Source: Nitrospirota bacterium
GTDB taxonomy: Bacteria; Nitrospirota; Nitrospiria; 2-01-FULL-66-17
NCBI GenBank assembly: GCA_040757335.1
Contig: JBFLXB010000032.1
Span: 1 to 41,628 of the forward strand
DNA length: 41,628 nt
Direction of reading: 5' to 3'
In this document: positions 23,202-30,702 of the stretch, one piece after another
Layout: every line of letters starts with the position of its first letter
Position numbering within the stretch: position 1 is the stretch's first letter
Made by a program: the position numbers and the translations under genes
Notes under the pieces: generated by a model
The model's input: the letters and a program-made list of their open reading frames with translations, nothing else
Told to the model about the DNA's origin: nothing
Databases searched by the model: none

Positions 23202-24383
23202 ATGACATCGTACGGAGCCGGAGTTTCCCTTCAAAGCGACGCGGCCGCAGCGGCCAAAGAAGCCTGCGCCCAGACGTCGCCTGATCCGGATGTTCCGGTG
23301 GATCTCGCCCTGGTGTTCGTCTCGCCGCACCACGCCGAGCGCTTCGGCGATGCGGCGTCGGTGGTTGCGGAGCACCTGAGGCCGCGAGTCCTGCTGGGGT
23401 GTACCGGAGAGGGCATCATCGGCGATGATCGGGAAATCGAGCGTCAGCCTGCGCTCGTGGTGTGGGCCGCGCGGCTTCCCGGCGTGACCCTGTCACCCTT
23501 TCATGCCACCTTCCATCAAACCGACGAGGGGATCGGGGTGTCCGGCTGGCCGGCCGACATGCCCAACGATCCGTCCACCGTGGTCGTGCTGTTGGCCGAT
23601 CCGTTTTCGACCCCCGGCACCGAGTTCCTCGCCTTTCTCGACCAGCAATGCCCGGGCGCCCGAGCTGTTGGCGGGATGAGCAGCGGCGGCGGTGCGCCGG
23701 GCGAGAATCGATTGCTTCTGGGAGAGGCCGTGGTCTCCGAGGGAGTCGTGGGTGTGGCGCTCACCGGTGACGTGCCGATCGTGACCGTGGTGTCCCAGGG
23801 GTGTCGACCGGTGGGCGGGCGATTTCTGATCACCCGCTCAGAGGGCAACATTATCTATGAACTCGGGGGGCGGCCGGCGTTTGTCTGCCTGCAGGAGATG
23901 TACGCGTCGCTTCCGCCGGCCGAGCAGGAGATGGCTCGGCGGGGCTTACACATCGGCGTGACCATCAATGAAGCCAAATCGCAGTTCGACCGGGGAGACT
24001 TTCTGGTCCGCGGTTTGGTGGGCGCTGACCAACAGGAAGGCAGCTTGGCGATCGGGGACCTGGTCCACGAGGGCCAGACCGTGCAGTTTCACATCCGGGA
24101 TCGCGAGACCGCGAGCGAAGACCTCAGCGCGCTGCTCGAAACGCAAGCGCACGCCCCGCAGCGGCTGATGCCCGAGGCTGCTCTGCTCTTCAGCTGCAAC
24201 GGGCGGGGCCGCCGGTTGTTCGGACGGCCACACCACGACATCACCATGGTGCGCTCCCACCTCGGGGACGTCTCGATCGCGGGGTTCTTTGCCCAAGGCG
24301 AGGTGGGGCCAGTGGGCGGAAACAATTTCCTGCACGGATTTACCGCCAGCGTCGCGATCTTCGGTCGCCCGGTGGGCGGCTGA
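23202..24383 (+). CDS. FIST-domain signal-transduction protein
   Basis: A 393-residue soluble protein made of FIST_N (about residues 20-215) and FIST_C (about 220-370), thought to be a small-molecule (perhaps amino acid) sensor module. Typical segments are LGCTGEGIIGDDREIE, GARAVGGMSSGGG, VVSEGVVGVALTG, VVSQGCRPVGGRFLITRSEGN, FLVRGLVGADQQEG, ALLFSCNGRGRRLFG and IAGFFAQGEVGPVGGNNFLHGF. It has no output domain, unlike the FIST proteins fused to kinases or cyclases, so it may signal through a partner. It is a single gene with its own promoter. ATG 23202 was chosen from the promoter position and the fit of the N-terminal domain. Confidence 0.87.
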   Translation: MTSYGAGVSLQSDAAAAAKEACAQTSPDPDVPVDLALVFVSPHHAERFGDAASVVAEHLRPRVLLGCTGEGIIGDDREIERQPALVVWAARLPGVTLSPFHATFHQTDEGIGVSGWPADMPNDPSTVVVLLADPFSTPGTEFLAFLDQQCPGARAVGGMSSGGGAPGENRLLLGEAVVSEGVVGVALTGDVPIVTVVSQGCRPVGGRFLITRSEGNIIYELGGRPAFVCLQEMYASLPPAEQEMARRGLHIGVTINEAKSQFDRGDFLVRGLVGADQQEGSLAIGDLVHEGQTVQFHIRDRETASEDLSALLETQAHAPQRLMPEAALLFSCNGRGRRLFGRPHHDITMVRSHLGDVSIAGFFAQGEVGPVGGNNFLHGFTASVAIFGRPVGG

Positions 24384-24415
24384 CCTGACCCGCACGCCAG
24401 GCTCCCTCCTCCTCT

Positions 24416-25936
24416 CTACCACCGATACACGGTCGCGTATTTGTCTTCCAGGTAGTTCAGGAAATGATCGGGGTTGAGAGGTTCGCCGGTCACTCGCACC
24501 AAGAACTCTTCAGAAGAGTACATTCGGCCCCACCGGTGGAGGCGGTCGCGCAGCCACTCGCGGAGCGGATCGAGCCGCCCCTGTTCGATCAGGGTGGGCA
24601 GGTCCGCGATGTCCCGCAGGGCCTGTTGCCACAACTGGGCGGCGTAGAGATTGCCCAACGTGTAGGTGGGAAAGTACCCGAACGCACCGTGTGCCCAGTG
24701 GATGTCCTGGAGCACGCCTTCGCCGTCGTGGGTGGGGCTGACCCCCAGCGTGGCTTGCATGGCCGCGTTCCACGCCTCGGGGAGGTTGCGAGGCAGCAGG
24801 GTCCCGGCGATCAACGCCAGCTCCAACTCGAAACGCACGATGATGTGAAAGTTGTACGTCAATTCGTCCGCTTCGGTCCGGATCAACGACGGCCGGACCA
24901 CGTTGATCGCGGCGTGGAACGCGTCCAGCGACACGGCCGACAGGGCGTCGGGAAACGTTTCCTTCAACAGTGGGAAGAAGTACCGCCAGAATTCCGGTGA
25001 TCGCCCCACGCAGTTTTCCCACAGGCGCGACTGGCTTTCGTGAACCCCGAGCGACACCGCCTCTCCGAGCGGCGTGCCCCAGTACGTCGGGTCGAGCCCC
25101 TGGTCGTACAACCCGTGTCCGCCCTCGTGAAGACAACTGAAGAGACACGTGGCGAGATCGTCGGCCGCGACGCGGGTGGTGACGCGCACGTCGGTGGGAT
25201 GAAAGCCGGTGGTGAAGGGGTGGGCCGATTGATCCAACCGGCCGCGGGTGAAGTCGTATCCCATCGCGTCGAGGACCACACGTCCGAACCGGATCTGGCG
25301 GGCCAGATCGTACGGCCCGGGCGGGAGCGGGGCGATGCGTACCGAGGCGCCTTCTACGCGACGGAGCAACGGTAAGAGCCGGGCCTTGAGGTCGGTGAAC
25401 AGGGCGGCCACGCGCGCGGTTGTCATGCCCGGTTCGAACGCATCCAACAACGCGTCGTAAGGCGTGTCGGGATACCCGAGGAGCGCGGCTTCCTCGCGTT
25501 TGAGCGTGACGATCTGCTCCAGCAACGGGAGAAATCGGCTGAACCGCCGCGTCTCCCGCGCCTCCTGCCACGCGTCTTGCGCGAGCGCACAGGTCTTCTC
25601 GAGCAACGACACGAACGCGGTGGGGAGGCGCTTGGCCCGTCGATAATCGCGGAAGACCTCGCGCAACAGGGCCCGGGCCGCGGGCTCCGGCTCCGGGTCG
25701 AAGATCGCCCCGGTGTCCAGGTCCATCCAACGCGCGAGCAGGTCCTCGGTCGTCGATGAGACGAAGCGCTCGTGCGCCGCGCCCTGCAGCGCGGCCAGCG
25801 TGTCGGCTCGCGTCGCGGCGCCGCCGCGCGGCATATACGTTTCCTGGTCCCACGACAGCACCGCGGCGGCGCTGTGCACATGCGCGATTTCGATCAGATG
25901 CGCGGTGAGCGGTCGGAGGTCGGCCAGGGTCAGCAC
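24416..25936 (-). CDS. Carboxypeptidase Taq (M32 family metallopeptidase)
   Basis: A 506-residue cytoplasmic zinc carboxypeptidase, normal length for M32. The zinc motif HEGGH is at 270-274, with the third ligand in HESQSR (H299, E300), together with SWDQETYMPRGGA near the N-terminus, a GTPLGEAVSLG segment and the helical end DIHWAHGAFGYFPTYTLGN. It should remove C-terminal residues from peptides and so works in protein turnover. The open frame extends upstream to 26065, but that part overlaps the esterase gene; GTG 25936 lies 13 bases after the esterase stop and gives the family length. It forms an operon with the esterase. Confidence 0.93.
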   Translation of the reverse strand: MLTLADLRPLTAHLIEIAHVHSAAAVLSWDQETYMPRGGAATRADTLAALQGAAHERFVSSTTEDLLARWMDLDTGAIFDPEPEPAARALLREVFRDYRRAKRLPTAFVSLLEKTCALAQDAWQEARETRRFSRFLPLLEQIVTLKREEAALLGYPDTPYDALLDAFEPGMTTARVAALFTDLKARLLPLLRRVEGASVRIAPLPPGPYDLARQIRFGRVVLDAMGYDFTRGRLDQSAHPFTTGFHPTDVRVTTRVAADDLATCLFSCLHEGGHGLYDQGLDPTYWGTPLGEAVSLGVHESQSRLWENCVGRSPEFWRYFFPLLKETFPDALSAVSLDAFHAAINVVRPSLIRTEADELTYNFHIIVRFELELALIAGTLLPRNLPEAWNAAMQATLGVSPTHDGEGVLQDIHWAHGAFGYFPTYTLGNLYAAQLWQQALRDIADLPTLIEQGRLDPLREWLRDRLHRWGRMYSSEEFLVRVTGEPLNPDHFLNYLEDKYATVYRW

Positions 25937-25949
25937 GAAGGTTTCGGCG

Positions 25950-26618
25950 TCAGCGGGTGAGCAGGGGGCGGAGAATCGGCCAGATGTGGTCCACGATGAC
26001 CTGATACCCCTCGGCATTGGGGTGAATGCCGTCGCTCTGGTTGAGCGCGGAATTCGCGGCGACACCCTCGAGAAAAAACGGGATCAGCGACAGGCCGTAG
26101 CGGCGGGCGAGGTCGGGAAAGATCATCGCGAACGCGCCCGCGTAGTCGTCGCCGTAATTCGGAGGCATCCGCATGCCGGCCAGGACCACCGTCACTCCGG
26201 CCGCCTGAAGCCGTTCGATGATCTGGGCGAGATTCTCGCGGGTCCGCTCGAGCGAGAGGCCCCGCAGCCCGTCGTTGGCACCCAACGCCAGAATCACGAT
26301 GCGGGGCTGCGCTTTCAGGACCCAATCGACGCGCCGGAGTCCGCCGGCCGTGGTGTCGCCGCTGACTCCGGCGTTGACCACCCGGTAGTCGAATCCCTGC
26401 TCGCGAAGGCGGCGCTCCAACCGGGCCGGGTACGCGTCGCTGACCGGCACCCCCAATCCTGCGGTCAGGCTGTCGCCGAACGCCACGAGCGTGGGGGGCG
26501 CGCCCACCCGTTCATCGGCCCGGGCTGTTCCCGCCGTGGCGTACAGCAGCGCCCCCAAGACCGCGGCGGCGCCCAACGCCGCGCGGTGGGCCGGAGAGTG
26601 ATCGCGCAACCCGCGCAT
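25950..26618 (-). CDS. tesA: TesA-like GDSL/SGNH esterase (lysophospholipase/thioesterase)
   Basis: A 222-residue exported hydrolase with a signal peptide (about residues 1-34, ending TARADE). SGNH blocks are all present: GDSLTAGLG (Ser), VSGDTT (Gly), LGANDGLRG (Asn) and DGIHP (Asp, His). It would cleave acyl esters or thioesters in the periplasm. It is divergent from an ABC transporter of the YbbA/YbbP type, the same gene association as tesA-ybbA-ybbP in E. coli. It is followed by the M32 peptidase gene after 13 bases. The start at 26618 lies in a divergent promoter region of about 50 bases. Confidence 0.9.
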   Translation of the reverse strand: MRGLRDHSPAHRAALGAAAVLGALLYATAGTARADERVGAPPTLVAFGDSLTAGLGVPVSDAYPARLERRLREQGFDYRVVNAGVSGDTTAGGLRRVDWVLKAQPRIVILALGANDGLRGLSLERTRENLAQIIERLQAAGVTVVLAGMRMPPNYGDDYAGAFAMIFPDLARRYGLSLIPFFLEGVAANSALNQSDGIHPNAEGYQVIVDHIWPILRPLLTR

Positions 26619-26626
26619 CGGCCCAG

Positions 26627-26634
26627 TGTATAAT
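26627..26634 (+). promoter_or_regulatory. -10 element of the ybbA-ybbP operon
   Basis: TGTATAAT contains a consensus TATAAT (26629-26634) that overlaps the first in-frame ATG (26633). Transcripts starting about 7 bases later would exclude that ATG and leave ATG 26672 as start. No good -35 is seen. Confidence 0.4.
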
Positions 26635-26671
26635 GGCCGGCGATGGGCTGCAACCCGCTTCGTTCCTCCGG

Positions 26672-27361
26672 ATGATCACCCTCCGGGACGTGACGGTCCG
26701 TCTCCGTGCCGCCGGACGATCCGTGACCGTGTTGGACGAGGTCTCGATCGAGATTCCCGCCAACCAGGCTCTTGCCATCGTGGGGCCTTCGGGGAGCGGG
26801 AAGAGCACGCTCTTGGCCGTGATCGCGGGATTGGAGCGGCCGACGTCGGGGTTGGTCTCGGTCCGCGGCGTGGATCTCACGGCGCTCGACGAAACCGCGC
26901 TGGCGCACTTTCGGCTGAGTCAGGTCGGATTCGTTTTTCAGTCGTTCCACCTCATCCCCACCTTGACCGCGCAGGAGAACGTGGCCGTGCCCTTGGAACT
27001 GGCGGGTGATCCCGCCGCCCCGGACCGAGCCAGGGCGTTGCTCGACGCGGTCGGGTTGGCGGAGCGGGCGGATCACTACCCGGCCCAGCTGTCCGGCGGT
27101 GAGCAACAGCGCGTGGCGTTGGCCCGAGCGTGCGCGCGGCGTCCGCCGATCCTGCTGGCCGACGAGCCCACTGGAAATCTCGATGCCGAGAGCGGATCGC
27201 AGGTCATGGCGCTGCTTCGCGCGCTGCACCAGGAGCAAGGGGGGACGCTCGTCCTGGTCACCCACGATGCCGACCTGGCCGCGATCGCGGATCGGACCGT
27301 CACGCTCCGCAGCGGCCGGGTGACCGCGGACTCCGCCGGCCCGGACCGCGTATCGACCTGA
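26672..27361 (+). CDS. YbbA-type ABC transporter ATP-binding protein
   Basis: A 229-residue nucleotide-binding subunit of the LolD/MacB/YbbA class. It begins [15 protein letters not shown] and shows Walker [10 protein letters not shown] (38-46), the Q-loop [16 protein letters not shown], the signature [14 protein letters not shown], Walker [13 protein letters not shown] and the H-loop LVTHD. ATG 26672 was chosen because an upstream in-frame ATG overlaps the -10 hexamer. The permease gene starts 2 bases after its stop. Together with TesA this resembles the E. coli tesA-ybbA-ybbP group, whose substrate is not established; related systems act on lipids or lipoproteins. Confidence 0.93.
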   Translation: MITLRDVTVRLRAAGRSVTVLDEVSIEIPANQALAIVGPSGSGKSTLLAVIAGLERPTSGLVSVRGVDLTALDETALAHFRLSQVGFVFQSFHLIPTLTAQENVAVPLELAGDPAAPDRARALLDAVGLAERADHYPAQLSGGEQQRVALARACARRPPILLADEPTGNLDAESGSQVMALLRALHQEQGGTLVLVTHDADLAAIADRTVTLRSGRVTADSAGPDRVST

Positions 27362-27363
27362 CC

Positions 27364-29898
27364 GTGGTCCCGCGCACGTTTGCGATCACCATGGCCCGCC
27401 GCAACCTGCGCGCGGGGTCTCGCCAGCACGCCCCGATCGTGGCGGCGATCGCGCTGGGCGTGGGCGCGGTGGTGGCGGTCGCGACGGCCACCGACCACGC
27501 CCGCCGCGCGATTGCGCGGGACGCCAAAAGCCTGCTGGCCGCCGACGTGGAAGTTCGTTCCACCCGCCTTCCGTCGGCAACCACTCAAGCCGCGGTCGAC
27601 CGGCTGACCAGCGGGGGCGCCCGAGTCACCCGCGTCGCCGAGTTGATCGCGATGGCAGCCGCCTCGGGCCGGAGCGTGCTGGTAGAGTTGCGGGCGGTCG
27701 AAGACGCCTATCCCTTTTACGGCGAGGTGGAGACAGATCCCCCCCGTCCGCTGAGAGACTCGCTGGCCGGAGGGCCGGTGTTCGGCGCCGTGGTCCAGGA
27801 GGCCCTGCTGATCCGTCTCGGGTTGTCGCTGGGCGATCGGTTTCAGCTGGGCGACGCGGAGTTCGCGGTGGCCGCCACGTTGCGGGCCGCTCCGGACCAC
27901 GCGGTCGGCGCGTTCAGCCTGGGGCCGCGGGTCCTCATCACCCGAGACGCCTTGGACCACACCGCGCTCGTGCGGCCGGGGAGCCGGGTGCGGTATCGCA
28001 CCTTGGTGGCGCTCCAGCCCGAGGGTCCGTCCGCCGAGTCGGTGCGGGACGCCCTGCGCACCGAACTGGCCGGTGAGCCGGTGCAGGTCAGCGCGTTCAC
28101 CGACGGCCAACCCCAACTGCGTCGCACGCTGGAGCGACTCAGCGTGTATTTGGGCCTGGTGGGCGTGACCGCCCTGCTGCTCGGCGGCATCGGCGTTGCG
28201 GGAAGCGCGCGTGCCCTGATCGTCGAGCGCTGGCGCACGCTCGCGCTGTTGAAGTGCGTGGGGGCCGACTCACGCACCATCGTGTGGACCACGCTGAGTG
28301 AATTGGCCGTGCTCGGCTTGGCCGGCGGACTGCTCGGCGCGGCGTTGGGCGCGATCGGCCAGCACGTGTTGACGGCCGCTGCGGGCTCCTTCTCCGCGGT
28401 GTCCTTGAAGGCTTCGGTACAGCCCTGGCCGTACGTGCAGGGGGTTGCGGTGGGCTCGCTGGCCGGCGTGGCGTTTTCGCTGTGGCCGTTGGCGGCCGCG
28501 GCCGGCGCTCCCGCCGCCGCGGTGCTCAGACACGAGGCCGCCCCGCTTCGCGTAAGACCGCGCGCGGCGTGGGGGATGGCTGCGGCGGGAGCCACGGGTG
28601 CGGCGGGACTGGCCTGGTGGCAGTCGGACTCTCCGGCCGCGGCCGCGCTCTACGTTGGCGGGTTGGCGGTGGCCGCGGCCGCGTTGACCGCGTCGGGGTG
28701 GGTGGTCGCGCGAGCGGCTCGGGCCGCGCCCGCGCCCCGGTCGTTTGCGTGGCGACGCGGATTACGGGCGCTCGCGCGTCCAGGGGCGCACACGGCTGCG
28801 GCCGTGTTGTCCATCGGACTGGGCGTGACCGCGGTACTGACCGTGGGGCTGGTGGAGCGGGGGGTTCGTGCGGAGCTGACGGAACAGATTCCGCGAGACG
28901 CGCCGAGCCTCTTCTTCATCGACATCCAGCCCGATCAGCGCGACGCCTTCGTTGCGCTCGCTGCGGAGCGCGCGGTGCCGCTCGACCTGGCGCCGGTGGC
29001 GCGATCGCGCCTGCTCGCGCTCGATGGCCGGCCGGTCGGCTCCGAAGGGCCGCCGGGCACGGATCCCGAACATCGGTGGTATTTCACCCGCGAATACGTG
29101 GTCACCGCCGGATCCGACCTCCCGCGCGGGAACGAGATAGTGGAGGGCCATTGGTGGGATGCGACCCCGGCAGCATCCGGCCCCGGCGCGATGGTGTCGG
29201 TGGAACAAGAGGCGGCTCAACGGTTGGGCATTGGGATCGGATCGACGATGGTATTCGACATCGCCGGGGTACCGCTCGAAGCGCGGGTGGCCAGCCTGCG
29301 CTCGGTCGATTGGGACACCCGGGCCTTGAACTTCTACGTGATATTCTCGCCCGCTGCGCTCGACGGGGCTCCCATCACGTATCTTGGCGCTGCGCAGGCT
29401 TCCCGGTCCGAGGAGATCGCATTGCAACAGGCGGTCGTCAACGCGTTCCCGAACGTGACCGCGATTCCGGTCAGCGACGTGCTGGCGTCGGCCGAGCGCG
29501 TGGTCCGTCGCGCGGCGTCCGCGGCGCGCGGCGTGGCGCTCTTGGTCGCGGTGGTGGGGTTCGTGGTGCTCGGCGGCGCGCTGGCCGCATCACGGGAGGC
29601 GCGCTTGCGGGAAGCCATGCTCCTGAAGACGGTCGGCGCGAGCCGCGGCGCGGTCGCGCGCGCGCTGGCGGTCGAGTTCGGTCTGTTGGGCGGAGCCGCC
29701 GGTCTGATCGGCGGGGTGCTGGCGTCCATGTTGGCGTGGGCGATCACCCGGTGGCTGCTCGACCTCCCGTGGAGCTGGGCTCCCGGCCTTGTGCTCGCCA
29801 CCGCAACGCTGACCGCGGTCGGAACGATCGGCGTGGGGCTCGCGAGCACGTACCGCCTCCTGGGTCGGCGGCCGTTCCCCGTGTTACGCGGCGAGTAA
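27364..29898 (+). CDS. YbbP-type FtsX-family ABC transporter permease
   Basis: An 844-residue inner-membrane permease. The N-terminal membrane helix (QHAPIVAAIALGVGAVVAV) precedes a first periplasmic domain, a three-helix FtsX block (about residues 260-390), a central hydrophobic pair of helices, a second periplasmic domain and a second FtsX block (about 710-840; VALLVAVVGFVVLGGALAAS, REAMLLKTVGASRGAV). This double-FtsX layout is typical of YbbP. GTG 27364 follows the ATPase stop by 2 bases; ATG 27391 is an alternative. The longer upstream frame lies within the ATPase gene. It is convergent with the next gene. Confidence 0.9.
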   Translation: MVPRTFAITMARRNLRAGSRQHAPIVAAIALGVGAVVAVATATDHARRAIARDAKSLLAADVEVRSTRLPSATTQAAVDRLTSGGARVTRVAELIAMAAASGRSVLVELRAVEDAYPFYGEVETDPPRPLRDSLAGGPVFGAVVQEALLIRLGLSLGDRFQLGDAEFAVAATLRAAPDHAVGAFSLGPRVLITRDALDHTALVRPGSRVRYRTLVALQPEGPSAESVRDALRTELAGEPVQVSAFTDGQPQLRRTLERLSVYLGLVGVTALLLGGIGVAGSARALIVERWRTLALLKCVGADSRTIVWTTLSELAVLGLAGGLLGAALGAIGQHVLTAAAGSFSAVSLKASVQPWPYVQGVAVGSLAGVAFSLWPLAAAAGAPAAAVLRHEAAPLRVRPRAAWGMAAAGATGAAGLAWWQSDSPAAAALYVGGLAVAAAALTASGWVVARAARAAPAPRSFAWRRGLRALARPGAHTAAAVLSIGLGVTAVLTVGLVERGVRAELTEQIPRDAPSLFFIDIQPDQRDAFVALAAERAVPLDLAPVARSRLLALDGRPVGSEGPPGTDPEHRWYFTREYVVTAGSDLPRGNEIVEGHWWDATPAASGPGAMVSVEQEAAQRLGIGIGSTMVFDIAGVPLEARVASLRSVDWDTRALNFYVIFSPAALDGAPITYLGAAQASRSEEIALQQAVVNAFPNVTAIPVSDVLASAERVVRRAASAARGVALLVAVVGFVVLGGALAASREARLREAMLLKTVGASRGAVARALAVEFGLLGGAAGLIGGVLASMLAWAITRWLLDLPWSWAPGLVLATATLTAVGTIGVGLASTYRLLGRRPFPVLRGE

Positions 29899-29927
29899 CG
29901 GGCCGGCCTGTCGGGGGAGTTGCGAGA

Positions 29928-30653
29928 TCAGAGGCGTTTCCCGCCGGAGGCCGTGCTCAACACCGCGACCAGCGGCAGGTGGTCCGAGCCTTGGGCGGAC
30001 CAGGGCGTGACCGCCACGTGGGAGGCAATGGGCGTGAGGCGGGAGCCCACGTAGATATAGTCGAACCGCACCCCCGGGAGCCGCGCGTGAAACGTCGCGG
30101 CGCGGCCGGTACCCACCGCCGCGAACCCGGCGGTAAAGCGGCTCCGAAGTTGGCCCGAGACGCGGCTCCGCGGCACGGTGTTGAAATCGCCCATCAGGAG
30201 GATGGGTTCGTGGACTTCTTCGGCCGCGATGATCTCCTCGGTCAGCCGCGTGACCTGGACCATGCGTTCCTGGGGCAACAGCCCCAAGTGCGTGACGTAA
30301 CAGCGGAGCGTGCCTTTCGGGGTGGTGAGGTGAACCTCCAGACAGGCCCGTCCCGGCTGCGGCCACACCGTGAGGTTATGGTTCATCACAAAGGTCGCGG
30401 GCCAGCGGGTGAGCAGCGCGTTGCCGTAACGGCCTTGACGGCGAGTCCCGCCGACGATGGCGTGCATCTTGAGCTGAGCCGCGAGCCACTGGGCCTGGTT
30501 GACGTACCCGGTTCGCCGCAGCCCGAAGTCCACTTCCTGCAGCGCGACCACGTCCACGCGCTCGTGTTCGATCGCGGCGCCGATGGCGTGCAGGTCGTAG
30601 CCGTTCTGTCCGAAGCCGCTGTGGATGTTGTAGGTCATGGCGCGGAGGTGCAT
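29928..30653 (-). CDS. Endonuclease/exonuclease/phosphatase family protein
   Basis: A 241-residue metal-dependent phosphoesterase of the DNase I/exonuclease III/sphingomyelinase superfamily. Active-site motifs are MTYNIHSG (Asn), VVALQEVD (Glu), THLGL (His), LLMGDFNTV (Asp-Asn), FDYIYVG and GSDHLPLVAVL (Asp-His). No signal peptide was seen, so the protein is probably cytoplasmic. The sequence does not tell DNA repair from lipid or phosphate hydrolysis. It follows the FAD/Fe-S oxidoreductase gene by about 50 bases on the same strand. ATG 30653 or ATG 30638 could be the start. Confidence 0.85.
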   Translation of the reverse strand: MHLRAMTYNIHSGFGQNGYDLHAIGAAIEHERVDVVALQEVDFGLRRTGYVNQAQWLAAQLKMHAIVGGTRRQGRYGNALLTRWPATFVMNHNLTVWPQPGRACLEVHLTTPKGTLRCYVTHLGLLPQERMVQVTRLTEEIIAAEEVHEPILLMGDFNTVPRSRVSGQLRSRFTAGFAAVGTGRAATFHARLPGVRFDYIYVGSRLTPIASHVAVTPWSAQGSDHLPLVAVLSTASGGKRL

Positions 30654-30702
30654 GATGAGTTACCCGGCGGCGAGGCGTGATCCGAAGGCGATGCGCATTG
30701 CG

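Noticed and set aside
24510-25853. 447-codon minus-strand frame
   Set aside because: It overlaps the carboxypeptidase Taq gene in another frame; the M32 frame carries all catalytic motifs.
28482-30680. 732-codon open frame on the plus strand
   Set aside because: It lies in another frame of the YbbP gene and antisense to the endonuclease-family gene, with Arg/Gly-rich composition and no motif.
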